From the NCBI GenBank assembly GCA_023457325.1, contig JAEWLX010000026.1:1-34873 (forward strand): a stretch of 34,873 bases of DNA. Direction: 5' to 3'. The notes below the pieces were generated by a model. It worked only from the letters and a program-made list of their open reading frames with translations. It did not search any database and was not told the DNA's origin. Of the stretch, positions 19,716 through 27,855 are shown in pieces. A program made the translations under genes and the position numbers. Position 1 is the stretch's first letter. Every line of letters begins with the position of its first letter. Origin of the DNA: Bacillota bacterium. GTDB lineage: Bacteria > Bacillota_I > Bacilli_A > RFN20 > CAG-826.

Positions 19716-19724
19716 TGCTATAAT
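19716..19724 (+). promoter_or_regulatory. Promoter of tuf (extended -10)
   Basis: TGC followed by consensus TATAAT (19719-19724). The nearest -35 candidates are TATTGA at 17 bases spacing or TTGTAT at 20, both weak. It allows tuf to be made in excess over fusA. Confidence 0.65.
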
Positions 19725-19771
19725 ATGAATTCGGTTGAATTTATCAAAGTAATAAGGAGGAAATTCAAACA

Positions 19772-20950
19772 ATGGCAAAAGAAAAATTTAATAGAGCAAA
19801 GACGCACGTCAATGTTGGTACAATCGGTCACGTCGACCACGGCAAAACGACCTTAACTGCCGCCATTACGAAAGTCTTAGCTAAAAAAGGTGGAGCCAAA
19901 GCGACCGCTTATTCGCAAATTGACTCAGCACCAGAAGAAAAAGCTCGCGGTATTACGATTAACACATCACATATTGAATACCAAACCGACAAACGGCACT
20001 ATGCCCACGTCGACTGCCCAGGGCACGCTGACTATGTCAAAAACATGATTACCGGTGCTGCGCAGATGGATGGTGCGATTCTTGTTGTCGCCGCCACCGA
20101 TGGCGTTATGTCACAAACTCGCGAACACATCCTACTTGCTCGTCAAGTCGGCGTTCCTTACATCGTCGTCTTCTTAAACAAGACTGACCTTGTTGATGAC
20201 CCAGAACTTATCGATCTAGTCGAAATGGACGTTCGTGATCTGCTTTCATCTTACGGTTTCCCTGGAGATGACTTACCAGTCATTCGCGGTTCAGCCCGCA
20301 ATGCCCTTGAAGGCGATGAAGAAGCTTGCATCCTCGAACTTATGGACGCTGTCGATAGCTATGTTCCTGATCCGGTTCGTGAAAAAGATAAACCATTCAT
20401 GCTCCCAATCGAAGACGTTCTCACCATTACTGGTCGTGGAACCGTCGTCACTGGTAGAGTTGATCGCGGTTTGTTAAAGCTCAACGATGAAGTTGAAATT
20501 ATTGGTATCAAGCCAACAATTAAATCCGTCGTTACCGGTATTGAAATGTTCCGTAAGTTACTCGACTTTGCTGAACCAGGAGACAACGTTGGTGTCTTAC
20601 TTCGTGGTATTAACCGTGAACAAGTCGTCCGCGGTCAAGTCTTGGCGAAGCCAGGTAGTGTTACACCACATACCAAGTTCACTGCTAGCGTCTACGTTTT
20701 AAAGAAGGAAGAAGGCGGACGTCACACAGCTTTCTTAAGCAATTACCGTCCACAATTCTACTTCCGTACGACTGACATTACTGGCGTCATCACCCTTCCG
20801 GCTGGTGTCGAAATGGTTATGCCTGGTGACAACGTTGAATTAACTGTCGAACTCATTCACCCCGTCGCGATTGAAAAAGGTACAAAGTTCTCAATCCGTG
20901 AAGGTGGAAGAACCGTTGGTTCCGGTTCAGTTACCGAAATTCTTAAATAA
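19772..20950 (+). CDS. tuf: Elongation factor Tu
   Basis: GTPase that delivers aminoacyl-tRNA to the ribosome. The 392 residues show GHVDHGKT (19-26), the effector segment [29 protein letters not shown] (usual NKCD) and GSARNALEG. Domain II has [13 protein letters not shown] and domain III ends [17 protein letters not shown]. Two prolines of the common DGPMPQTREH are replaced ([10 protein letters not shown]). AAGGAGG (19754-19760) is the SD. A terminator follows directly, so this unit is monocistronic apart from readthrough from fusA. Confidence 0.98.
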   Translation: MAKEKFNRAKTHVNVGTIGHVDHGKTTLTAAITKVLAKKGGAKATAYSQIDSAPEEKARGITINTSHIEYQTDKRHYAHVDCPGHADYVKNMITGAAQMDGAILVVAATDGVMSQTREHILLARQVGVPYIVVFLNKTDLVDDPELIDLVEMDVRDLLSSYGFPGDDLPVIRGSARNALEGDEEACILELMDAVDSYVPDPVREKDKPFMLPIEDVLTITGRGTVVTGRVDRGLLKLNDEVEIIGIKPTIKSVVTGIEMFRKLLDFAEPGDNVGVLLRGINREQVVRGQVLAKPGSVTPHTKFTASVYVLKKEEGGRHTAFLSNYRPQFYFRTTDITGVITLPAGVEMVMPGDNVELTVELIHPVAIEKGTKFSIREGGRTVGSGSVTEILK

Positions 20951-20969
20951 GAATCAAACAACAATTAAG

Positions 20970-21000
20970 AAGACCTAGCCGTTAGGTCTTTTTTCTTTTC
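20970..21000 (+). terminator. Rho-independent terminator after tuf
   Basis: AAGACCTA (20970-20977) pairs with TAGGTCTT (20983-20990) across a GCCGT loop, followed by a long T-rich tract. Confidence 0.92.
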
Positions 21001-21023
21001 CTAAGATGCGATAAGATTTTGAC

Positions 21024-21518
21024 ATGGTCATTTTACCGACGATCAATCAAAAACGTTACGAGCGGAATATCGCTTTTTATAAAAAAGAGAGTATTTTGTC
21101 TCTTGCCACTTTTTTTGTATTGGAAGCGATATTAATTGCCTTAACCGTCCTGGGTTTTACGCTTTGCCCTCGTCTTGTCGCCGGCTTTGCCCTAACGCAT
21201 TTACTAATCTTTCCTTTTATTTATATTCATAATTTTAAAATTGTCATGGAAATAAGATATTTTGGGGTTAAACCTTCATTCTCTTTGGGGGCATTTTTGT
21301 TACACGTCTTATTATTACTCGCGATTGAGGGATGTCTTGTTTTTACATCCTTTATCTTTCTTGACCAAGCACCAACCTGGATGGGAGCAAGCGGCCTAGC
21401 TATTTCGATGGCTTTAGTGCTCCTTTTAATCATCGAAAGAAAAACATCCGCTGAGGTTCGCCTTCATATCGATTTCGATCGAGATTTATATAAGAACAAC
21501 ATTATCAAATTTAAATAA
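21024..21518 (+). CDS. Small polytopic membrane protein of unknown function
   Basis: A 164-residue protein that I do not recognise. It has about four hydrophobic stretches (roughly residues 24-47, 52-68, 87-108 and 118-137), with a basic N-terminus (QKRYERNIAFYKKES) and a charged C-terminal tail (ERKTSAEVRLHIDFDRD), so an integral membrane protein. No catalytic motif is visible. It lies just after the tuf terminator, has no SD, and a -10-like TAAGAT (21012-21017) puts the predicted transcript start at the ATG itself. It is 67 bases before the RDD-family gene and may function with it. Confidence 0.7.
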   Translation: MVILPTINQKRYERNIAFYKKESILSLATFFVLEAILIALTVLGFTLCPRLVAGFALTHLLIFPFIYIHNFKIVMEIRYFGVKPSFSLGAFLLHVLLLLAIEGCLVFTSFIFLDQAPTWMGASGLAISMALVLLLIIERKTSAEVRLHIDFDRDLYKNNIIKFK

Positions 21519-21585
21519 CTATTTTGTTTTCAAAATCCAGTAGTATACAATGGTTAAGGAAAAGCATCGCTTGCTTTAGCAAATT

Positions 21586-22803
21586 ATGGACAAAGAAATA
21601 AAAGTAACAAATATTATTCATTCGGGACCTGGCCGCCGTTCGGTAGCAGCACTTATCGATTTGGGAATTGTTGCCGCCGTTGGTTTAGGATTATTTTTTC
21701 TATTATCTTTCTACGTTTTTGAACCAATTAGCAAAGCTGTCCCAACTGTCGATTATGAAGGGTTTAATAACGCCGCTAAAGAAGTGATGGATATTCAAGT
21801 TGAAAGCGGCCTTTTTTACTATGACGAAGAAAAGGAAATGACTGATATATTCGATGATAAAACACAATTTCAGGATTACGATAGCATCATTCAAAATTAT
21901 TATTTTGTGTATTTGCAAACTCCTGATTTGATTCCGCTTGCCGATGCGCAAAAATTTACGCCATATTGGTATAACGTTTTCATTTATGGTTTACCTGATG
22001 AACAGAACTTATATCAAGTGAGCGAACTCAATGCCCGTTACGATATTGTCAAGAATACAGGCGCCACTTATTTTGAATATCAAATTGATGGTAGTGATAA
22101 CAAACTCTATGATCAATTAGCGGTTATCAAGAATTCTCACTATGTTAATCAAGACCCCAATAACGAACTCAGTGAAAGCGCATCCTTGGCCTTGTTAAAC
22201 TATTTTTATAACGGCAATCTAAACTACACAATTAGTGGTGTTGCTTCTATCTACGTTTTAACTATTGAAACCGACTTTGCTACTCGTGCCTTTTTTGCCG
22301 ATGTTTATGCTCACTATCGAGAACTTGCATATCAAGTTAGCATTTGGCAGACTCTTCTTCCAGAACTGACGGCCATTTTCATTGTCTCGATTCTCGCTTA
22401 TTTTGTAATGCCACTCATTTTTAAGAATGGTAAGACAGTCGGTAAGCTTGTTATGGGTATTGGTCTTGTCAACAAACTTGGTTACGATATTTCCATTCCC
22501 CAACTCATTATGCGTTTCTTCTTTCCGATGGTCGTGACAATTGGATTACTTATCATCGGGGGCACGGCTTTCGCAATTGGCATGGGATTATTTGTTTTGG
22601 TTTCGTACGCTTTAGTTATTTTTACTAAGGAACACAAGGCCATACACGATTACCTTGCGGGAACGGTCGCGATTGACGCGAAACGATCAGTTTGGTTTAA
22701 AAACGCAAATCAAGAGGCTGAATATACCGAAAAAATTAATCAAATGCCTCGCCTTGATATTGAAAAGCCACAGCCAGCAAATGACACTAATTTAGAAAAA
22801 TAA
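21586..22803 (+). CDS. RDD-family membrane protein with a large extracytoplasmic insert
   Basis: The ends match the RDD domain: GRRSVAALIDLGIV at residues 17-30 (Arg and Asp of the first helix) and, from about residue 280, NGKTVGKLVMGIGLV followed by paired helices and HDYLAGTVAID. The family is of uncertain function, with proposed transport or ion-exchange roles. In the usual compact RDD protein helices 1 and 2 are joined by a short loop. Here about 200 residues, rich in Tyr/Asn/Asp, are inserted between TM1 (about 22-48) and TM2 (about 255-280), presumably outside the cell. The start lacks an SD. A tiny frame of nine codons (ATG 21550 to TAG 21578) precedes it, and TTGC-TTTA-GCAA folds directly before the ATG. 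Length 405 residues. Confidence 0.8.
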   Translation: MDKEIKVTNIIHSGPGRRSVAALIDLGIVAAVGLGLFFLLSFYVFEPISKAVPTVDYEGFNNAAKEVMDIQVESGLFYYDEEKEMTDIFDDKTQFQDYDSIIQNYYFVYLQTPDLIPLADAQKFTPYWYNVFIYGLPDEQNLYQVSELNARYDIVKNTGATYFEYQIDGSDNKLYDQLAVIKNSHYVNQDPNNELSESASLALLNYFYNGNLNYTISGVASIYVLTIETDFATRAFFADVYAHYRELAYQVSIWQTLLPELTAIFIVSILAYFVMPLIFKNGKTVGKLVMGIGLVNKLGYDISIPQLIMRFFFPMVVTIGLLIIGGTAFAIGMGLFVLVSYALVIFTKEHKAIHDYLAGTVAIDAKRSVWFKNANQEAEYTEKINQMPRLDIEKPQPANDTNLEK

Positions 22804-22828
22804 TCGGTTAATGCACCGATTTTTTTCT
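22802..22828 (+). terminator. Rho-independent terminator after the RDD gene
   Basis: AATCGGT (22802-22808) pairs with ACCGATT (22815-22821), then a run of T. The stem overlaps the stop codon of the RDD gene. Confidence 0.85.
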
Positions 22829-22908
22829 TATCGACGTTCCTTTTGCTCGTATCTTGTTATGATTGTCGCGGCGAAAAAGAGGTAGTGATTAGGTCATTTT
22901 TTGCCCCC

Positions 22909-22924
22909 CTAATTAAATAATTAG
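22909..22924 (+). promoter_or_regulatory. Palindromic operator candidate upstream of the nuclease-ABC operon
   Basis: CTAATTAAATAATTAG is a 16-base palindrome with 7 of 8 pairs, ending four bases before the -35 box at 22928. Its position fits an activator or repressor site, or it may simply act as an A/T-rich UP element. Confidence 0.4.
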
Positions 22925-22927
22925 TCC

Positions 22928-22957
22928 TTGTTTACAAATGCCTGTTTATGTTAATAT
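22928..22957 (+). promoter_or_regulatory. Promoter of the nuclease-ABC operon
   Basis: TTGTTT (22928-22933), an 18-base spacer and TAATAT (22952-22957) preceded by TGT (extended -10). It gives a leader of about 36 bases with a TAGGAGG SD for the ATPase gene. Confidence 0.6.
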
Positions 22958-22999
22958 CAATTTAGATAAATACAGTAACCATCCTGTAGGAGGTCAATA

Positions 23000-24178
23000 A
23001 TGGAAGTAAGAATTGAAAATCTTACAAAAGCCTTCACAAGTCAGAAGGGACCAGAAGTTATTGCGGTCAACAACATGTCCTTCGTTATTCCAGACGGAAA
23101 ACTCGTTGGACTACTAGGCCCATCCGGTTGCGGAAAATCAACCACCCTTTACATGATTGCCGGTCTTCACAAACCGACAGAAGGCAAAATCTTTTTTGGA
23201 GATGAAGAAGTTACCAACGTTCCCCCGGAACATCGCGGTATCGGCCTTGTTTTCCAAAACTATGCGCTTTATCCACATTTCACTGTTCGACAAAACATTA
23301 CCTTTCCATTAGATAATGTCCGTCCCAAACTAACGAAACAAGATAAAGAAGCAATCGCACACGAAATGGCTCGCATTGTTGATATCGAACCATACCTTGA
23401 TCGTAAACCTAAAGAACTCTCCGGTGGACAACAGCAACGTGTTGCTATTGCCCGTGCTCTTTCTAAGAGACCGAAAGTTCTTTTACTTGATGAACCGCTT
23501 TCCAATCTCGACGCGCGCTTGAGACTACAAACACGCGAAGAAATTAAAAGAATTCAACGCGAAACTGGTATTACAACCGTTTTCGTCACTCACGACCAAG
23601 AAGAAGCGATGTCGATTTCAGACACAATCGTTGTCATGAAAGATGGCGTCGTTCAACAAATCGGCGAACCACAATATGTTTATGACGAACCACAAAATTT
23701 ATTTGTTGCCAAGTTCCTTGGATCCCCAGCAATTAATATTTTTGATGGCGAAATCAAAAACGGCGTTCTCTTTGTCGAAGGCGTTGAACTCGAAAAAAGC
23801 GATCTCTACAAAAAACCACATGTTCTTGTAGAAAAAATCGAATTGCCACGCGAATTAGACGAAAAAGGCAACCCAATCGGTGAACCAAAGTACGAGACAA
23901 AGACGACCGAAATTCACGATCGTCATGTCAAAGTTGGCATCAGACCTGAAGCCTTCCGTCTCAATCAGGAGAACGGCAAAATATCTGTTAAAAAACACTA
24001 CATTGAGCACATTGGTCGCGATATCTCGATCGTTGGAGAAATCGATGGTCAAAACGCCAGTCATGTCAAAGTTATTATTCCATCGGAATTAAGAGCAAAA
24101 GTTGTTGATAAGGAAGTATCAAATTTCGAACCGGCTCGCTTCTACGTTTTTGAAGAAAGCGGCGAGAGAATTAAGTAA
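23000..24178 (+). CDS. ABC transporter ATPase, UgpC/MsmK/MalK type
   Basis: Nucleotide-binding subunit that powers a carbohydrate-family (CUT1-like) importer on the inner face of the membrane. The 392 residues show Walker A GPSGCGKST (40-48), the Q-loop region VFQNYALYPH, the signature LSGGQQQRVAIARAL (from 140), Walker B LLLDEPLSNLDARL (Asp164, Glu165) and the switch His in VFVTHDQEEAMS. A C-terminal TOBE-like domain follows, with VGIRPEAFRL. A charged segment at about residues 270-310 is longer than in typical MsmK. First gene of an eight-gene operon. In mycoplasmas the homologous ATPase sits beside a membrane nuclease, so the 'sugar' label for the substrate is uncertain. Confidence 0.93.
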   Translation: MEVRIENLTKAFTSQKGPEVIAVNNMSFVIPDGKLVGLLGPSGCGKSTTLYMIAGLHKPTEGKIFFGDEEVTNVPPEHRGIGLVFQNYALYPHFTVRQNITFPLDNVRPKLTKQDKEAIAHEMARIVDIEPYLDRKPKELSGGQQQRVAIARALSKRPKVLLLDEPLSNLDARLRLQTREEIKRIQRETGITTVFVTHDQEEAMSISDTIVVMKDGVVQQIGEPQYVYDEPQNLFVAKFLGSPAINIFDGEIKNGVLFVEGVELEKSDLYKKPHVLVEKIELPRELDEKGNPIGEPKYETKTTEIHDRHVKVGIRPEAFRLNQENGKISVKKHYIEHIGRDISIVGEIDGQNASHVKVIIPSELRAKVVDKEVSNFEPARFYVFEESGERIK

Positions 24179-24200
24179 CCGGTTGGTAAAAGGTAACACA

Positions 24201-25262
24201 ATGACCGAGAAACCTAACCTAAACGAACAAAGTACCGAAGTCGAAGTGACTGAGAATTTGTCAATTGGCTCCTATGCCAGTGGCGAAACACTCCAGGTCG
24301 CGAAACCGACATGGTACATGCCGGAGTGGCTTAAGGCCCTAATTGCTTTAGTGCCCGCTCTTTTCTTCCTTATCATTTTTATGATTTACCCAATCATTAA
24401 CACTTTCCTTCTATCGTTCTTGGAGGATTTTAACTGGATTGGCGGATCAGGATCATCTTTTGCGATTATCAACTGGGCTTATTCGTTATCGCCTGATTTT
24501 CGCGGGAATCCTGCTTTCTGGTCATTTAATAACTATGTTAACGTTTTAAGTGATCCGGGCTTTACAAATTCATTGCTCAATACAGCAATAATGGTTATTG
24601 TTAGCGTTCCGCTTACAATCATCATCAGTTTGCTTTTGGCGGTTTGCTTAAACTCAATTAAGGTCCTACAAGGATTTTATCAAACCGTTTTCTTCCTTCC
24701 CTACGTAACAAACTCCATTGCTCTTGGCATGGTTTTTAATGTTATGTTCTCCAAAGGAGGGCCGATAAACAGTCTCCTCGGCTTCGATTTTAACTGGTTG
24801 TTAGCTGCCGCCGGTGCAACTCGCTGGTCGATGTTCTTTGTTGTTACCGTTTATTCAGTTTGGAATGGACTAGCCTTTAAGATTCTCGTCTTTATGTCTG
24901 GTCTTGCCACAATTGATAAACAATACTACGACGCAGCCCGAATTGATGGCGCTTCGAAAATGAAAATTTTCTCACGCATTACTGTCCCACTTTTGTCTCC
25001 GCAAATTCTTTATATTACTATCACCTCTTTCATCGGAGCTTTTAAAGCTTACACCTCTGTTATCGCCTTATTTGGTAATGGAGCATATGACTTTGGTGGC
25101 ACAGGCGGTAAAGAATGGATGACCGTTGTCGGTTATGTTTACATCATGATGCAGAGATCACAAATTGGACGTGCTGCTGCTGCATCCATTGTTCTTTTAA
25201 TCGTTATTTTGACAATTACATTAGTACAGACCCTCGTTTCTAAAAAACGGGTCCACTATTAG
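24201..25262 (+). CDS. ABC transporter permease, MalF/UgpA type
   Basis: Membrane subunit of the importer, 353 residues. A charged cytoplasmic N-terminus of about 45 residues precedes the first helix (LIALVPALFFLIIFMIYPII). About five further helices follow, with the ATPase-coupling EAA motif DAARIDGASKMKIFSRITVP (from Asp244). A longer frame opens inside the ATPase gene at 24102, but AAAAGG (24188-24193) before ATG 24201 and the lack of overlap with the ATPase gene set this start. It forms a heterodimer with the next gene. Spacing is 22 bases to the ATPase gene and 15 to the second permease. Confidence 0.92.
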   Translation: MTEKPNLNEQSTEVEVTENLSIGSYASGETLQVAKPTWYMPEWLKALIALVPALFFLIIFMIYPIINTFLLSFLEDFNWIGGSGSSFAIINWAYSLSPDFRGNPAFWSFNNYVNVLSDPGFTNSLLNTAIMVIVSVPLTIIISLLLAVCLNSIKVLQGFYQTVFFLPYVTNSIALGMVFNVMFSKGGPINSLLGFDFNWLLAAAGATRWSMFFVVTVYSVWNGLAFKILVFMSGLATIDKQYYDAARIDGASKMKIFSRITVPLLSPQILYITITSFIGAFKAYTSVIALFGNGAYDFGGTGGKEWMTVVGYVYIMMQRSQIGRAAAASIVLLIVILTITLVQTLVSKKRVHY

Positions 25263-25277
25263 GAAAGGAGCATAAAG

Positions 25278-26237
25278 ATGGCTGAACATGAGATTTACTT
25301 TACATCGCGTAAGCAAATGATGCTCTACAAGGGTCAAAAGATTTTTACCCAAGTACTCTTATATGCTTTCCTAACCCTATTTGGACTCTTCATCGTTTTC
25401 CCGTTCTTCTACATGGTAGTGACTTCAATGAAAAGTGAAATTCTCTATGATAGCGAGGCGGCAAGAAAACTTATTAGTTTAGTTCCCCAATTTGAAAGCG
25501 TTTATGGACTCAATGATCAAGGCAATTTCGTGCGGACTTGGCAATTATTTGACAATTATCGCATCGTTCTTGATTCATCGAATAACTTCTTTGTCTACTA
25601 TATGAATACGATTATCGTTTCGGTCGTTTCAACTGCCTTTACAGTTGTAACTGCTGTTTTAGCAGCCTTCGCGTTTGCTCGTTTAGAGTTTAAGGGCAAA
25701 AACCTTCTCTTCACGATTATTTTAGCGACGATGATGGTTCCGGGCGAAATGATGGTCATCACTAACTTCCAGACAGCGGCGACTTGGGGATGGCAGAATA
25801 CGTATGCAGCTTTGATATTTGTTCATGGCGTATCCGTCTTCTACATTTTCTATCTACGGCAAACCTTTCAACAAATTCCTAACGAGCTGTTCTTAGCTGC
25901 CAAAGTTGATGGCTATGGACATTTCCGTTACTTGTGGCGTGTTATGGTGCCGATTGGCATGCCGACGATTGTCACGATTATTATTCTCTCCTTAATGGGT
26001 TCGTGGAATGCCTTTATATGGCCAAACCTCATCGCCAGTGGTACGAACCCGACATTTGGTCATACGATGCGCTTGGTGTCCAATGGTCTTATGTCATTAT
26101 TCCAAGGCGAATACAGTTCTGAAGATACGATTAAGGTGGCAGCCTCAATGGTTATTACCCTTCCGCTCTTTGTCTTCTTCTTAATCTTCAGAAAATTTAT
26201 CATGCGCGGCGTTAGCCGTTCAGGTATCAAAGGTTAA
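25278..26237 (+). CDS. ABC transporter permease, MalG/UgpE type
   Basis: Second membrane subunit, 319 residues. TM1 is near residues 30-53 (LYAFLTLFGLFIVFPFFYMV), followed by an extracytoplasmic loop, and five more helices. The EAA loop reads LAAKVDGYGHFRYLWRVMVP (from Leu206). The C-terminus ends RKFIMRGVSRSGIKG, typical of MalG-type permeases. SD AAAGGAG at 25264-25270. A 46-base gap without hairpin leads to the first binding protein. Confidence 0.93.
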   Translation: MAEHEIYFTSRKQMMLYKGQKIFTQVLLYAFLTLFGLFIVFPFFYMVVTSMKSEILYDSEAARKLISLVPQFESVYGLNDQGNFVRTWQLFDNYRIVLDSSNNFFVYYMNTIIVSVVSTAFTVVTAVLAAFAFARLEFKGKNLLFTIILATMMVPGEMMVITNFQTAATWGWQNTYAALIFVHGVSVFYIFYLRQTFQQIPNELFLAAKVDGYGHFRYLWRVMVPIGMPTIVTIIILSLMGSWNAFIWPNLIASGTNPTFGHTMRLVSNGLMSLFQGEYSSEDTIKVAASMVITLPLFVFFLIFRKFIMRGVSRSGIKG

Positions 26238-26283
26238 TGATTGCATTCAGCAATTAATAAAATTCTATGAAAGGAAAATCTAT

Positions 26284-27837
26284 ATGAAAAGATTTCTCAA
26301 AACAGTAACGATTGCATCAGCGACGGTTTTGTCTCTTGCAGTGTTAAGCGCTTGCGGACCCAAAAGCCGTGACTTCAATGTCGACATGACATTAGACACT
26401 CGTGGAGTGACGATTCAGTTCTGGACCGGCTTTGGTGCCGTAATTAATTCGACTCTTGAACCGATGCTTGAAGAGTTTACGGAAGAAACCGGTATTATTG
26501 TCGAATACGAATCAAAAGGTGGATACGATGCCTTACAACAAGCTATCAACCTTAGTGCGACATCTGAATCTTATCCTCACATCGCCAACGGGTATCCCGA
26601 TCACTTTGCCGGATATATCGCTAGCGATATTATTCTTCGTCTCGATGGTTTTATCGAAAATGACGATTTAATTCCTGCAACTCGCGACGATGGTGCCTTT
26701 AGCGAGTTACCAGCTTTTGACATTGATGACTTCTATCCGTCATACATGGTTGAAAACCAGAGCCTGGAATTCGACTCTAATGGCAATCCTTATACTTTGG
26801 GCATTCCGTTTAATAAGTCCACTGAAGTTGCGGTTGTCAATAAGACAGCCTTTGATCTTTTTGCTACACTTGATTCAACAATTAAAATTCCAGAAACATG
26901 GGATGAAGTTGCAACAATGAGCACCAAGATTAGAGCTCTTATGGCCAGCAAAGGCTATTACGGCAAAATCGTTGGTGACGACGCAAACGCTTATGCTGAC
27001 ACGGATTCTATGCCATCTGGTGTCAAACAATTAATTTCGTTTGCCGATGTCTCTGCTCAAAATTTCCGCGTTATGTCTTATGACTCACAGGCTAACTATT
27101 TCATCACCGGTGTTCGTCAATGGGGTGGAGCCTATACGGAAATGGATCCACAAACACGGAAGGGCTATGTTACTTTTAATAACGATGGCACCCGTAGTAT
27201 GATGACGAAAATGCGTGAGTTATTTGATGCCAACCACATCGGTATTCCTCAAACTTGGGAAGAAGCTCAATATAGTTCAAACCCATTTAAATTAGGACAA
27301 AGTTTAATGAATATTGGATCGAGCGGTGGTGTTATTAACGCTGTCCCGCAAGCCGATGCTTTTGCCGTTGAAGCTCATCCGATTCCTTATCATAGTGCTG
27401 ATAACAAATATGTTATTTCACAAGGCACAAACCTCGCCCTCTTTGATAAGGGCAGTGATGTCGAGAAAGTCGCAGCTTGGAAACTTCTTAAATACTTAAC
27501 TCAATATAAGAACGGCCAATTCGCTGCTGGTACCGGTTATTATCCAACTGGTGTCAGTTCTTTCGAATCCGAAGAATATCAAGATTATTACACAAACGTT
27601 TTTACTTCTTCTGGAGATAAATTAAAAGTCGGAGCAGCGAAAGTTAATTCGAATATTTACGATGGAGAAGGTTCAACCTGGAAAAAATTCGTTGATCCTG
27701 GTTTTGTTGGTTCAAGCTATATTCGTCAGGAAGTTAACTTTATTATGCCTGAACTATTTTATGGTAATCCTCGCAAAACAGTGCAACAAATCATTGACTA
27801 CTATTACAGTGTTTTTTCCGACTACGTTCGTAATTAA
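26284..27837 (+). CDS. Family-1 extracellular solute-binding lipoprotein, copy 1
   Basis: Substrate receptor of the importer, tethered outside the membrane. The 517 residues have a lipobox (LSAC, Cys24), then a periplasmic-binding fold starting VTIQFWTGFGAV, EFTEETGIIVEYESKGGYD, YPHIANGYPDHFAGY, GIPFNKSTEVAVVNK, and a C-terminal SQGTNLALFDKGSDVEKVAAW. These are the usual landmarks of MalE/UgpB-like receptors, but the ligand cannot be named. It is clearly paralogous to the next gene. Given the nuclease and OB-fold lipoproteins in the same operon, an oligonucleotide or nucleotide ligand is as plausible as a sugar. Confidence 0.9.
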   Translation: MKRFLKTVTIASATVLSLAVLSACGPKSRDFNVDMTLDTRGVTIQFWTGFGAVINSTLEPMLEEFTEETGIIVEYESKGGYDALQQAINLSATSESYPHIANGYPDHFAGYIASDIILRLDGFIENDDLIPATRDDGAFSELPAFDIDDFYPSYMVENQSLEFDSNGNPYTLGIPFNKSTEVAVVNKTAFDLFATLDSTIKIPETWDEVATMSTKIRALMASKGYYGKIVGDDANAYADTDSMPSGVKQLISFADVSAQNFRVMSYDSQANYFITGVRQWGGAYTEMDPQTRKGYVTFNNDGTRSMMTKMRELFDANHIGIPQTWEEAQYSSNPFKLGQSLMNIGSSGGVINAVPQADAFAVEAHPIPYHSADNKYVISQGTNLALFDKGSDVEKVAAWKLLKYLTQYKNGQFAAGTGYYPTGVSSFESEEYQDYYTNVFTSSGDKLKVGAAKVNSNIYDGEGSTWKKFVDPGFVGSSYIRQEVNFIMPELFYGNPRKTVQQIIDYYYSVFSDYVRN

Positions 27838-27855
27838 TTGAAAGGTGGTGTTTAT

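Noticed and set aside
20150..20950. EF-Tu Ser at the E. coli Ala375 site and changed DGPMPQ loop as elfamycin resistance
   Set aside because: I recall Ser at the same site ([13 protein letters not shown]) in ordinary Bacillus EF-Tu, and loop variants in mycoplasmas, so no special claim is justified.
24102..24200. Upstream extension of the MalF-type permease inside the ATPase gene
   Set aside because: It would overlap 77 bases of the ATPase gene in another frame. ATG 24201 has an SD and gives a normal permease N-terminus.
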